Part shown: positions 9,490-18,089 of the stretch, one piece after another
Position numbering within the stretch: position 1 is the first letter of the stretch
Layout of the letters: every line of letters starts with the position of its first letter
Assembly: GCF_900112585.1 (NCBI RefSeq)
Contig: NZ_FOLY01000003.1
Coordinates: 186,001 to 250,000, forward strand
Length of the DNA stretch: 64,000 nt
DNA from: Kushneria avicenniae
GTDB lineage: Bacteria; Pseudomonadota; Gammaproteobacteria; Pseudomonadales; Halomonadaceae
Direction: 5' to 3'
The notes under the pieces: model-generated
Database searches by the model: none
What the model was told of the DNA's origin: nothing
The model's input: the letters and a program-made list of their open reading frames with translations, nothing else
Position numbers and translations under genes: made by a program

Positions 9490-9789
9490 ATGCCGCAAGG
9501 TCCTCGTCAGACCGCAGAAATCACCCTGATGGGTCAGAACTTCGTTGTCAGCTGCGCCCCCGGCGAAGAGCAGGCGCTGCACGAAGCCGCGCGCTATTTC
9601 GACCAGGCCATGGCCGGTATCCAGAGTCGAGGGCGCACCATCAGCGTCGACAAGGTCGCCATGATGGCGGGGCTGAACATCACTCATGAACTGCGTGATG
9701 AAACGCGCCGTCGCAAGGAGCTCGAAGAGAAGCTTGCAGGGCTTGACGCGCGGCTGCAGAAAGCGCTGGAAAAGACCCGCACCTCCTGA
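9490..9789 (+). CDS. zapA: Cell division protein ZapA
   Basis: ZapA binds FtsZ and cross-links protofilaments in the Z ring. The 99-residue protein has the globular N-terminal beta-hairpin head (about 8-50, with ITLMGQNFVVSCAPGEE) and a C-terminal coiled coil for dimerisation (about 60-95). ATG at 9490 has GGAAG 7 bases upstream; a TTG at 9466 would add 8 residues without a ribosome site. It lies upstream of 6S RNA and fau, a conserved gammaproteobacterial order. Confidence 0.92.
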   Translation: MPQGPRQTAEITLMGQNFVVSCAPGEEQALHEAARYFDQAMAGIQSRGRTISVDKVAMMAGLNITHELRDETRRRKELEEKLAGLDARLQKALEKTRTS

Positions 9790-9859
9790 TCGCTTCCTCG
9801 CTGCCCGTCTGAAGGATCAGGTAGCGCAGCCCCCCGCAATATCTGTTAGAATTGACCTC

Positions 9860-10042
9860 GTTCTCTGGGGTGCTTGCCAGTTGTTTATCGTCCCTTGAGC
9901 CTATGCGCAGTACCCAGGGGACCACTATGAGTGGACCTGTGTGCATGTCCGCGCGACGGAAAGCCTGATGGTCCACTTGCGGTCACCCACCTTGAACCAG
10001 TAGGTTCAGGGCCAGAACAACAGCGGCATTCCCGGAGAACCC
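9860..10042 (+). ncRNA. ssrS: 6S RNA
   Basis: 6S RNA sequesters sigma-70 RNA polymerase in stationary phase by imitating an open promoter. The stretch lies in the conserved gap between zapA and fau. Its 5' end (TTCTCTGGGG, 9861-9870) pairs with the 3' end (CCCGGAGAA, 10031-10039) as the closing stem. A block near 9990-10015 (ACCTTGAACC...GGTTCAGGG) matches the conserved 3' hairpin of the family. A -10 like TAGAAT is at 9847-9852. The ends are approximate. The 3' strand of the closing stem also contains the ribosome-binding site of fau. Confidence 0.88.
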
Positions 10043-10044
10043 TC

Positions 10045-10800
10045 ATGTCAGTGCGCAGCGCACTCCCCGCGCGCCAATCGCGTCCTCGCAGATCCCGTTC
10101 GCTCGCCCTGCGTACTCCACGCCCGCAACGTCGTTTTCCGTTACCCCCCCTGTCCGCCCGTGAGCGCTCAAGCACGCCCCTGCCGGCGTCCGACGATCGT
10201 CGAGCCCTGCGACGCGATCTACGCCGACGCCGCCGCACGCTGAGCCAGCATGATCAGCGCCGGGCTTCCATGGCGCTGATACGTCGGCTGATGCGACTGG
10301 CGCCGCTGCGCCGGGCACGACACGTGGCACTGTATCTGCCCGAAAACGGCGAGATCGATCCCACCCCGCTGGTGGCATGGCTGCACCGACGCGGCAAGCA
10401 GGTCTATCTGCCGGTCCTGCGCCCGCTGGTGGAAAATCGTCTGTGGTTCGTCCACTGGCGCTTTGACACCCGCATGGTGCTCAATCGCTTCAGAATTACC
10501 GAGCCCGATCTGCGCCAGAGCGGTGATCGCATTCGCCGCATTGCGCCCTGGGCACTGGATGTCGTCTTGATGCCGCTGGTAGGTTTTGATGCTCAGGGTC
10601 ACCGCCTCGGCATGGGCGGCGGCTTCTATGACCGCACCTTCGCCTTTGCCTCACGCCCTGATGGTCCTCGCCCGGCGCTCATCGGCGTGGCACACCACTG
10701 TCAGCAGGTCGAGCGTCTGCCGCATCAACCGTGGGATGTGAATCTCGATCTGATCGTCAGCGACCGACAGACCCTGACGCCGGCCACTCACAACGCCTGA
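10045..10800 (+). CDS. fau: 5-formyltetrahydrofolate cyclo-ligase
   Basis: This enzyme converts 5-formyl-THF to 5,10-methenyl-THF with ATP, returning stored folate to one-carbon metabolism. The 251-residue protein has the family signature GMGGGFYDRTF and YLPVLRP. Compared with E. coli YgfA it carries an extra N-terminal region of about 45 very Arg-rich residues. ATG at 10045 is the only sensible start, because no better in-frame start occurs before the conserved core. Its GGAG (10034-10037) lies in the 3' strand of the 6S RNA closing stem. A terminator follows. Confidence 0.88.
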   Translation: MSVRSALPARQSRPRRSRSLALRTPRPQRRFPLPPLSARERSSTPLPASDDRRALRRDLRRRRRTLSQHDQRRASMALIRRLMRLAPLRRARHVALYLPENGEIDPTPLVAWLHRRGKQVYLPVLRPLVENRLWFVHWRFDTRMVLNRFRITEPDLRQSGDRIRRIAPWALDVVLMPLVGFDAQGHRLGMGGGFYDRTFAFASRPDGPRPALIGVAHHCQQVERLPHQPWDVNLDLIVSDRQTLTPATHNA

Positions 10801-10819
10801 AAAGCGTGTGATCTCCCCA

Positions 10820-10853
10820 TAAAAAAACGCATCCATTCGGATGCGTTTTTTAA
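10820..10853 (+). terminator. Bidirectional rho-independent terminator after fau
   Basis: The stem AACGCATCC/GGATGCGTT closes an ATTC loop (10835-10838), with A-run on the left and T-run on the right. It can end fau on the plus strand and the small membrane peptide gene on the minus strand. Confidence 0.9.
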
Positions 10854-10936
10854 AAGACCTTCCAGAACGCGACAGCGCACCCCGGAATAACGTGCCCTGT
10901 TGAAGCACCGTATTTCGTATCCCGATCCCCGAACGG

Positions 10937-11032
10937 CTAGTACCCCATTACATTCTGGGCATAGCCCGTGGCCACAACGCCCAGTCCGAGAATGACCACC
11001 AGAGTAAAGACCAGATCGGGTTTACGTCTCAT
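10937..11032 (-). CDS. 31-residue single-pass membrane peptide
   Basis: A short open frame begins MRRKPDLVFTLVVILG and ends ATGYAQNVMGY. It has a basic N-terminus followed by one hydrophobic segment of about 19 residues, which is a typical inner-membrane micro-protein with its N-terminus in the cytoplasm. A clear GGAG lies 5 bases before the ATG (11038-11041), and the frame is followed by the bidirectional terminator at 10820-10853. It lies downstream of ilvA on the same strand, though a hairpin at 11086-11109 separates them. Function is unknown. Confidence 0.6.
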   Translation of the reverse strand: MRRKPDLVFTLVVILGLGVVATGYAQNVMGY

Positions 11033-11085
11033 CACTGCTCCATGACAACAGAAAAACGCACGGGAAACGGCTCTGAAAGGCCGCA

Positions 11086-11109
11086 GCGGCGCCATCATAG
11101 TGGCGCCGC
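11086..11109 (-). terminator. Hairpin downstream of ilvA, possible terminator
   Basis: A perfect 8-bp stem GCGGCGCC/GGCGCCGC with an 8-base loop lies 76 bases after the ilvA stop. There is no clear T-run, so it could be a weak terminator or only a 3'-end stabiliser. Confidence 0.35.
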
Positions 11110-11184
11110 CGAATCAGCACAATATTGAACCCGTCAACATTACACACCGTTGCAATCTAGCGGTTCCCTGCGGCGCATCTGCTG

Positions 11185-12699
11185 TCAGGAGACAAACAGC
11201 CGATAGGCCGGATTATCGGTTTCATGGAAATAGCGATAGCCGATCTCGTCCAGACGCTGCTCGAGCGTGGCACAGTCGGCATCAGGCACCTGCATGCCGA
11301 TCAGTACCCGACCGTAGGCGGCGCCGTGGTTACGGTAGTGGAACAAGGAGATGTTCCAGCCACCGGGCAGATGATTGAGAAAGTTCATCAGCGCGCCCGG
11401 GCGCTCGGGAAATTCAAAGCGATAGAGCCGCTCGCTGAAGGGTTCCTGCGGACGGCCGCCGCCAAGATGGCGAACGTGCAGCTTGGCCAGCTCGTTGTCG
11501 GTCAGATCCTCGACGCTGTAGCCGGCCGACTCGAGCTTGCGCGCCACCTCGCGCCGGTCTTCGCCACCGGGCTGTACCTGTACCCCCACGAAGATATGAG
11601 CCTGTTCCTTATCAGCGTAGCGATAGTTGAACTCGGTGACCATGCGACGGCCCAGCGCCGTGCAGAACGCCTTGAAGCTGCCGGGGCGCTCGGGAATGGT
11701 GACAGCAAAGATGGCCTCGCGCTGCTCGCCGAACTCGGTACGCTCGGCGATATGCTGTAGCCGATCAAAGTTGAGATTGGCGCCCGAATTGATGGCAATC
11801 AGGGTTTGCCCCTGCACGCCCTCGCGCTGGGCATACTTCTTGAGCCCTGCCAGCGACAGCGCCCCGGAGGTCTCCGAGACCGCGCGAGTGTCCTCGAAGA
11901 TGTCCTTGACCGCGGCACACATCTCATCGGTGTTGACCGTGATCACCTCATCGACGTGATGGCGCAGAATCTCGAACGGCGCCTCGCCGATCTGGGAGAC
12001 GGCCACGCCCTCGGCAAACAGCCCCACCTGATCCAGCGTTACCCGCTCGCCGGCTTCCAGCGCCGCCTTGAGACAGGCCGCGTCCTCGGGCTCCACGCCA
12101 ATAACCCTGATGTCCGGACGCAGATACTTGATATAGGCCGCCATACCCGCCAGCAGGCCGCCGCCGCCAACCGGCGCGAACACTGCATCGATCGGCCCCT
12201 GATGCTGGCGCAGAATCTCCATGGCCACCGTTCCCTGACCGGCGATCACATCCGGATGGTCAAAGGGCGGAATCCAGGCGTAGCCATGCTCTTCCATCAG
12301 GGCCCTGGCGTGTATCAGGGCATCATTGAAGGCATCGCCCTTGAGCACCACCTCCGCCCCCCGCGCACGCGCGGCCGCCACCTTGATTTCGGGCGTGATG
12401 CGCGGCATGACAATGGTGGCGTGGATGCCCATTCTTTTGGCAGCCATTGAGACGCCCTGAGCGTGATTGCCCGCCGAGGCGGTAATCACCCCCTTGGCGC
12501 GCTGCTCGGCATCAAGCTGTGCCATGCAGTTGTAGGCGCCCCGAATCTTGAAGGAGTAGACCGGCTGCAGGTCCTCACGCTTGAGAAGAATGTGATTGTC
12601 GAGACGCCTGGACATCTGGGGCATGTCGGAAATGGGCGTCTCGACAGCCGCTTCGTAAACGCGGGCCTGAAGGATTCTCTTGGCGTAGGCTTCCAGCAT
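11185..12699 (-). CDS. ilvA: Biosynthetic threonine ammonia-lyase (threonine deaminase)
   Basis: IlvA is the PLP enzyme that turns threonine into 2-oxobutanoate, the committed step of isoleucine synthesis, and is inhibited by isoleucine. The 504-residue protein shows the PLP lysine motif SFKIRGAYN, the phosphate-binding GGGGLL loop, and two C-terminal ACT-like regulatory domains (about 325-500; FAVTIPERPGSF and RFEFPERPGALM), which mark the biosynthetic form. I chose ATG at 12699, which gives the start MLEAYAKRIL and has AGGA 8 bases upstream. Starts at 12705 and 12759 are in frame but poorly placed. It diverges from rpiA across parS site 2. Confidence 0.95.
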   Translation of the reverse strand: MLEAYAKRILQARVYEAAVETPISDMPQMSRRLDNHILLKREDLQPVYSFKIRGAYNCMAQLDAEQRAKGVITASAGNHAQGVSMAAKRMGIHATIVMPRITPEIKVAAARARGAEVVLKGDAFNDALIHARALMEEHGYAWIPPFDHPDVIAGQGTVAMEILRQHQGPIDAVFAPVGGGGLLAGMAAYIKYLRPDIRVIGVEPEDAACLKAALEAGERVTLDQVGLFAEGVAVSQIGEAPFEILRHHVDEVITVNTDEMCAAVKDIFEDTRAVSETSGALSLAGLKKYAQREGVQGQTLIAINSGANLNFDRLQHIAERTEFGEQREAIFAVTIPERPGSFKAFCTALGRRMVTEFNYRYADKEQAHIFVGVQVQPGGEDRREVARKLESAGYSVEDLTDNELAKLHVRHLGGGRPQEPFSERLYRFEFPERPGALMNFLNHLPGGWNISLFHYRNHGAAYGRVLIGMQVPDADCATLEQRLDEIGYRYFHETDNPAYRLFVS

Positions 12700-12762
12700 T
12701 CTCATATCCTGGGCAGTGACTTGAAGGGCAACATCCAGCGGCACCGGACAACATGACATGCA

Positions 12763-12794
12763 CGGGCCATTGTTTCACGTGAAACAATGGCCCG
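12763..12794. promoter_or_regulatory. parS site 2 inside a 32-bp perfect palindrome
   Basis: The 16-bp parS core is at 12771-12786, and the symmetry continues for 8 more bases on each side, giving a perfect 32-bp palindrome. It lies in the divergent ilvA/rpiA gap, upstream of the ilvA start, so a ParB complex or a cruciform here could also influence both promoters. Confidence 0.88.
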
Positions 12795-12894
12795 CAGGGC
12801 GGGCGCGCCACATGCAATGATCGACAGTGCCCGTGATCATCGCCATGATACGCTTGATGGGCCGCTGTAGAACATCACCATATTCGGAGACACC

Positions 12895-13581
12895 ATGACA
12901 TCCCAGGATCAGTCGAAGCTCAAGCAGGCGGTGGCACAGGCGGCCGTTGAGGAGATACGTTCCGATCTGGCCCGTGACACCATACTGGGCGTGGGCTCGG
13001 GCTCGACCGTCAACTGCTTTATCGAGGCGCTCGCGGCGCTGCGCGGTGACTTTGCCGGTGCCGTGGCCAGCTCCACGGAAACCGAGCGGCGGCTGAAGGC
13101 GATCGGCATCGAAGTGTTCGACCTCAACCAGGCCGGCACGCTGAGCGTCTACGTCGATGGTGCCGACGAGATCGACGGTGATTTTGCCATGATCAAGGGC
13201 GGCGGCGCGGCCCTGACCCGGGAGAAGATTGTCGCGGCCTGCGCCAGACGGTTTGTCTGCATTGCCGACGGCTCCAAGCATGTCCGCCAGCTGGGCGGCT
13301 TTCCGCTGCCCATCGAAGTCATCCCCATGGCGCGCTCCCATGTGGCGCGCGAGATGGTCAAGCTCGGTTTCAGTCCCGTCTATCGTCAGGGCGTGGTCAC
13401 CGACAACGGCAACCAGATCATCGATCTTTATGACCAGCTGATCGATGATGCCCGCGATCTGGAAACCCGCATCAACCAGATTGCCGGCGTGGTCAGCAAC
13501 GGTCTGTTTGCCCATCGCGGCGCTGACCTTTTACTGCTGGGCACCGCCGAGGGCGTTCAGCGTCTGACACCCTCTCGTTGA
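12895..13581 (+). CDS. rpiA: Ribose-5-phosphate isomerase A
   Basis: RpiA interconverts ribose 5-phosphate and ribulose 5-phosphate in the non-oxidative pentose phosphate pathway. The 228-residue protein has the full set of family motifs: GVGSGSTV (phosphate loop), DGADEID (catalytic Asp), [11 protein letters not shown] (Lys and base), and [11 protein letters not shown] near the end. GGAG lies shortly before ATG at 12895. The length is normal for the family. The ilvA-rpiA divergent arrangement is shared with Pseudomonas. Confidence 0.96.
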   Translation: MTSQDQSKLKQAVAQAAVEEIRSDLARDTILGVGSGSTVNCFIEALAALRGDFAGAVASSTETERRLKAIGIEVFDLNQAGTLSVYVDGADEIDGDFAMIKGGGAALTREKIVAACARRFVCIADGSKHVRQLGGFPLPIEVIPMARSHVAREMVKLGFSPVYRQGVVTDNGNQIIDLYDQLIDDARDLETRINQIAGVVSNGLFAHRGADLLLLGTAEGVQRLTPSR

Positions 13582-13609
13582 TCCTTGAAGCCTTGCGCTG
13601 CCCCTGCAC

Positions 13610-13635
13610 GCCGTGAGTTACCAGTGACTCACGGC
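13610..13635 (+). terminator. Hairpin after rpiA, possible terminator
   Basis: A 9-bp inverted repeat GCCGTGAGT/ACTCACGGC with an 8-base loop lies 28 bases after rpiA. It lacks a T-run. I see nothing else definite in the 276-base gap before the next gene. Confidence 0.4.
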
Positions 13636-13857
13636 CGATTTCCATACAGCAACATTTGATCACGCTTTAGCCGCAGAACATTACCCTCGTTTATCACTAT
13701 GATCTGCACGCCACGACTACGCTGCATGAGTTGGGCACCGACAGTCCGGCTCCGTCAGGGAGTCCGGCATGTCGTGAACCAATCACGCCACTGCTGATCA
13801 TCAGAGAGCATCCGGTCCTCTGAATCGCATCCATCATGACAAGAAAGAGGGTTGAGC

Positions 13858-14196
13858 ATGCAACACGGCAGTGGTGCTGTACTCAAGGACACCCCCGCAC
13901 CCCTGAATCAGCTGCGCCGGGCGCTGCTGGAGGCTCATGAGACGCTGGGCATGGAAGGCGTCCGAGTCAGGGGCGCGGATCATTCGCTTCATTTCGAACT
14001 GATCCGCGGCAATACCATCCGGCCGCTGATGAGCGTGTGGTTCAACATCGAGCGTCATCAGTATACGCTGATGAGCCGAACCACCATCATCGGTCCCGGC
14101 GCCCCCATGAGTGATATTCGCACGCGTCTGGCCGCCTATCTCGGCCATCACGCCCGACAGCACGGCTGGCGCCAGGCGTCACGACTGGATCACTAA
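13858..14196 (+). CDS. Hypothetical 112-residue protein
   Basis: I do not recognise this family. The 112-residue product is soluble, with no signal peptide or membrane segment. It has an amphipathic N-terminal helix (about 14-32) and a possible antiparallel sheet region (HFELIRG, SVWFNIERHQYTLMSR). ATG at 13858 has GAGGG about 7 bases upstream; a TTG at 13852 is less likely. Codon use matches its neighbours. It lies alone between rpiA and the convergent waaA gene, only 23 bases from the waaA stop. Confidence 0.65.
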   Translation: MQHGSGAVLKDTPAPLNQLRRALLEAHETLGMEGVRVRGADHSLHFELIRGNTIRPLMSVWFNIERHQYTLMSRTTIIGPGAPMSDIRTRLAAYLGHHARQHGWRQASRLDH

Positions 14197-14219
14197 AGGC
14201 CGGATGACCGGCAACCTGA

Positions 14220-15533
14220 TCAAGGGCGCTCGCCGCCCGGCGGGTGCTCATCGGCCAGCGGCCAGGGCTCGTGCAGCTCACGGGCGCGGATCAGCCGTCC
14301 CAGATAGTCCCGGGTGTGTCCCAGCGCCCCGCGATTGGCGTTGACCACCGCCAGTGCATTGCGCCCCAGCGTTTCCCGGCGCGTCTCGTCCAGCTGCAGC
14401 GACACCAGCATCTCGCCCAGCATGCCCCCACTGGCCACCTCGACCCGGGCGCCGGCCTCATCCAGCGTGGTCACCACATCCCCCAGACTCGACAGCGACG
14501 GCCCGCTGACCACGGGCAGACCGAGGGCGGCCGGCTCCAGCAGGTTATGGCCGCCGATATCCACCAGTGAGCCGCCCACGAAGGCGATGTCGCCGGCGGC
14601 GTAGAATGTCATCAGCTCCCCCATGGTGTCGCCCAGATATACCTGCGTACCGGGCCCGGCAGGCTCTCCTTCGCTGCGACGCGCCACCGTCATGCCCTCG
14701 CGGGCGCACAGTTCGAAGACCTCGTCAAAGCGCTGCGGATGGCGCGGCACCAGAATCAGCAGCGCGTCGGGAAAGCGCGCCAGAAACCGCTCGTGCGCGG
14801 CCAGAAGCTGCGACTCCTCGCCCTCATGAGTCGAGCCGGCCACCCAGACCGGCCGATCACCGATCATGTCACGCAGCGCTTCGCCACGCTCGAAGACGCT
14901 GTCATCAACGTGCAGATCGTACTTAAGCGCCCCGGTAACGTTGAGCCGGCGGGCCGACACGCCCAGCGCGCGAAAGCGCTTGGCGTCTTCGGCAGACTTG
15001 GCGCCAACCCAGGCCAGCCGGCGAATCGCCTCGCCCATCAGCTTCGAAAAGCGCTGGTAGCGGGCAAAGCCGCGCGACGTGATGCGGGCGTTGACGATGG
15101 CGACCGGAATGCCGGCCATCGCGCAGGCGTGAATCAGGTTGGGCCAGATCTCGGTTTCGACAATGATGGTGATTTCAGGGTCCAGACGCTGCACGAAGCG
15201 CCGGGTGGCGCCGGGGAAATCCAGCGCCACGAAATGATGGGTCACCAGATCGCCGAACAGCGTCTGCACCTGGCGCGCGCCGGTGGCGGTCATCGTCGTC
15301 ACGATCACCCGGTGCTCCGGGTAATCATCGATCAGCGAGCGGATCAGCGGCCGGGCAGTCACCACCTCCCCCACGGAGGCGGCATGCACCCACAGCACCC
15401 GCTCGTCGTGATAGGTCGGGATGCGCCCCAGCCGCTCTCCGCGCGGGTGATCCTCCAGATGCTCGCGGCGCAGGCGGCGCCAGATCAGAGGCGAAAGCGC
15501 GTATAACAGCGCAGAATAGAGGCGTCGTCCCAT
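14220..15533 (-). CDS. waaA: 3-deoxy-D-manno-octulosonic acid (Kdo) transferase
   Basis: WaaA attaches Kdo from CMP-Kdo to lipid IVA at the cytoplasmic face of the inner membrane, the first step of LPS core assembly. The 437-residue protein has an N-terminal membrane anchor (about 1-20), the acceptor-side motif HAASVGE with the catalytic Glu, VETEIWPN, and the CMP-Kdo-binding GGSLVDIGGHNLLEPAA near 325-341. It lies 8 bases after hldE and is the last gene of a GT9-hldE-waaA unit. Whether it adds one or two Kdo is not visible, but the nearby kdkA suggests a single phosphorylated Kdo. Confidence 0.95.
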   Translation of the reverse strand: MGRRLYSALLYALSPLIWRRLRREHLEDHPRGERLGRIPTYHDERVLWVHAASVGEVVTARPLIRSLIDDYPEHRVIVTTMTATGARQVQTLFGDLVTHHFVALDFPGATRRFVQRLDPEITIIVETEIWPNLIHACAMAGIPVAIVNARITSRGFARYQRFSKLMGEAIRRLAWVGAKSAEDAKRFRALGVSARRLNVTGALKYDLHVDDSVFERGEALRDMIGDRPVWVAGSTHEGEESQLLAAHERFLARFPDALLILVPRHPQRFDEVFELCAREGMTVARRSEGEPAGPGTQVYLGDTMGELMTFYAAGDIAFVGGSLVDIGGHNLLEPAALGLPVVSGPSLSSLGDVVTTLDEAGARVEVASGGMLGEMLVSLQLDETRRETLGRNALAVVNANRGALGHTRDYLGRLIRARELHEPWPLADEHPPGGERP

Positions 15534-15541
15534 GGGGCGGT

Positions 15542-16996
15542 CTACTCCTGTTCGCTGCGGCGCGCGCTGCGCGAAACGATCGCGCTGATGGTGCCGGTGG
15601 TGGAGAGTCCTTCCTCGAAGTTGAGCACCCGCACCTCGCCGCCGTTGGCCATGACGGCCTCACCACCGGCGATCTCCTCGACACGATAGTCGCCACCCTT
15701 GACCAGCACATCCGGCAGCACGGTGGCAATCAGATCCGCCGGGGTGTCCTCGCCAAAGGCCACCACCCAGTCCACGGCGCGCAGGCCGGCCAGCACCGCC
15801 ATGCGATGCTCAAGCGGCGTGATCGGGCGCCCTTCGCCCTTGAGACGGGTCACCGAGGCGTCATCGTTGACCGCCACGATCAGCCGATCCCCCTGGGACC
15901 GGGCCTGTTCGAGATAGCTGACATGCCCGGCATGCAGCAGATCAAAGCAGCCGTTGGTCATGACAATACGTTCGCCGCGCACCTGTGCGCCGCGCACGGC
16001 GGTCGTCAGCGTGTCGGCATCGATCACGCCATGGCCGGCCGCCACGCCGTGGTCGGCATTCAGTGCCGCCTCGATCTCGGCCACCGACACCGTGGCGGTG
16101 CCGGGCTTGGCGACCACCAGCCCGGCCGCCAGATTGGCCAGTCCCATGGCATCCGGCAGGCTCTGGCCCGCCGCCAGGGCAAGGCCCAGCACGCCAATGA
16201 CCGTATCGCCGGCGCCGGTCACGTCGAACACTTCCTGTGCCCGTGTCGGCAGATGCAGCGGCGGATGGCCTTCACGAATCAGCGTCATGCCGCGCTCGCT
16301 GCGCGTGATCAAAAGCGCTTCAAGCTCGAGTTCGGCGCGCAGCCTTTCGCCGCGCGTGGTCAGTTCGGTCTCGCTGTGGCAGCGCCCCACCACGGTTTCA
16401 AACTCGCTTAGATTGGGCGTGATGATGCTCGCCCCGCGGTAGCGACTGAAATCGCTGCCCTTGGGGTCGATCAGCACCCGCCTGCCGGCCTGCCGGCCCG
16501 CTGCGATCAGCGCCTGCACCTGCGCCAGCGTCCCCTTGCCGTAATCGGACAGGATCATCAGATCAGTATCGGCCAGCGCCTCACCGACCTGATCCATCAG
16601 CTCATCGGTATTCACGCCCTCCAGGGAGGATTCGAAATCGAGCCGAATCAGCTGCTGGTTGCGGCTCATCACGCGCAGCTTGGTGATGGTAGGAATCTCG
16701 GCGCTGCGCTGAAAGCGCGAGGCGATGCCGGCCCGGGCCAGCAGATCGTCCAGAATGGCGGCGTTGTCATCGCAGCCGATCAGCCCGGAAAGCGTGACCC
16801 TGGCATCCAGCGCGGCGATGTTGAGCGCCACGTTGGCCGCACCGCCCGGACGGTCCTCGCTGTCGTCAACGCGCACCACCGGTACCGGCGCCTCCGGTGA
16901 GATGCGCGAGGTGGGGCCGTGCCAGTAGCGGTCGAGCATGACGTCACCGACCACCATGACGCGGGCGCGTTGAAGCATGGCGGGATCAAACATCAT
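15542..16996 (-). CDS. hldE: Bifunctional heptose 7-phosphate kinase / heptose 1-phosphate adenylyltransferase
   Basis: HldE makes ADP-glycero-manno-heptose for the LPS inner core by two activities in one chain. The 484-residue protein has an N-terminal ribokinase-fold domain (about 1-318, with [11 protein letters not shown] and the anion-hole motif [13 protein letters not shown]) and a C-terminal nucleotidyltransferase domain (about 345-480, with [16 protein letters not shown]). It overlaps the upstream heptosyltransferase by 11 bases. HldD and GmhB, which act with it, are also in the window; GmhA is not. Confidence 0.96.
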   Translation of the reverse strand: MMFDPAMLQRARVMVVGDVMLDRYWHGPTSRISPEAPVPVVRVDDSEDRPGGAANVALNIAALDARVTLSGLIGCDDNAAILDDLLARAGIASRFQRSAEIPTITKLRVMSRNQQLIRLDFESSLEGVNTDELMDQVGEALADTDLMILSDYGKGTLAQVQALIAAGRQAGRRVLIDPKGSDFSRYRGASIITPNLSEFETVVGRCHSETELTTRGERLRAELELEALLITRSERGMTLIREGHPPLHLPTRAQEVFDVTGAGDTVIGVLGLALAAGQSLPDAMGLANLAAGLVVAKPGTATVSVAEIEAALNADHGVAAGHGVIDADTLTTAVRGAQVRGERIVMTNGCFDLLHAGHVSYLEQARSQGDRLIVAVNDDASVTRLKGEGRPITPLEHRMAVLAGLRAVDWVVAFGEDTPADLIATVLPDVLVKGGDYRVEEIAGGEAVMANGGEVRVLNFEEGLSTTGTISAIVSRSARRSEQE

Positions 16997-18089
16997 GGCG
17001 TTGCCCTCCGGCGGCCTTGTCGTGATCGGCGGTCAGCGTCAGCAGCTCGTCGAGCCGGTTGATGACATCCTCAAAGGTAATCAGTGACATCGCATCCTCA
17101 TGGCGAACGCGGGTGCCCCAGACGATCTCGTCCGGTGACTTGTGCAGGTAGGTGGCCACGGCATCGGGATAGCGATTGACGACGTGTTCGCGCCAGCACC
17201 AGGGCGCGGCGCGCTCGGGATTGGTGGTGGCAAAGAGCCCCAGCACCGGCGTGTTCATGGCGTTGGCCATGTGGACCGGTCCGGAGTCGGGTGCAATCAC
17301 CATACGCGCCTCATCAATCAGCGCCAGAAGCCCCTTGAGCGAGGTGCGCCCCAGCAGATTGACCGGCGTGGCCTCGCCAACGCCGGCGGCAATGCGCTCG
17401 CACATCTCGAGCTCCTGGGCGCTGGTGCCACCGGTCAGAAAAGTGGTCAGGCCGTGACGGCGCCAGGCGTGATCGATCACGGCGGCGTAGCCCTCCGCTG
17501 ACCAGTTGCGAAAGTTGCGAAGTCGCGGACTGGCACACGGGCTGATGACCAGCGCCGGTCGGCCCTCCAGAAACCCTCGGGCCTCGTCGCGGGCGGCCTC
17601 CGGCAGCGGGATGTCCCACTCGAGCCGATCATTTTTGATGCCCATCTCACGGGCGAAGTCCATGAACGACTCGAGCACGTGCGCCTTCGAGTGCGGTGTG
17701 AGCTGACGGTTGGTAAACCAGGTCTGCCAGTCCTTGGCACGGGCGCGGTCATAGCCCAGCCGCACATCGGCCTTGAGCCCCAGCGAGAGAACACTGGCAC
17801 GAATGGACTGCTGCATGTGCAGCAGCACGTCAAAGCGCGTATCACGAAGCTCGCGCCACAGCGTGCGCATGCCGGCAAGCCCGGTGGACTTGTCATAGAC
17901 CATGAACTCGACCCCGGAGAGGCCGGCCAGTAAACTGTGCTCCGCCCGGCCGATGATCCAGGTGATCCGGGCGTCGGGCCACTGGCGCTGCAACGCTCGA
18001 ACGGTCGGGACGAGATTGCAGACATCGCCGAGAGCGGATAACCGCAATACACAGATATGCGCGGGTCGCGCGGGCAAAGGATGCTTCAT
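16986..18089 (-). CDS. GT9 family LPS heptosyltransferase (WaaC-like)
   Basis: This GT9 enzyme transfers a heptose from ADP-heptose onto the LPS inner core. The 367-residue protein shows the N-terminal acceptor-side motif [11 protein letters not shown] and the ADP-heptose site [23 protein letters not shown] second, more typical WaaF is encoded at 23420-24436, so this copy is probably heptosyltransferase I or III. ATG at 18089 overlaps the kdkA ATG on the other strand by two bases. A longer frame to 18125 is less likely, since it would run into kdkA. Confidence 0.88.
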   Translation of the reverse strand: MKHPLPARPAHICVLRLSALGDVCNLVPTVRALQRQWPDARITWIIGRAEHSLLAGLSGVEFMVYDKSTGLAGMRTLWRELRDTRFDVLLHMQQSIRASVLSLGLKADVRLGYDRARAKDWQTWFTNRQLTPHSKAHVLESFMDFAREMGIKNDRLEWDIPLPEAARDEARGFLEGRPALVISPCASPRLRNFRNWSAEGYAAVIDHAWRRHGLTTFLTGGTSAQELEMCERIAAGVGEATPVNLLGRTSLKGLLALIDEARMVIAPDSGPVHMANAMNTPVLGLFATTNPERAAPWCWREHVVNRYPDAVATYLHKSPDEIVWGTRVRHEDAMSLITFEDVINRLDELLTLTADHDKAAGGQRHDV

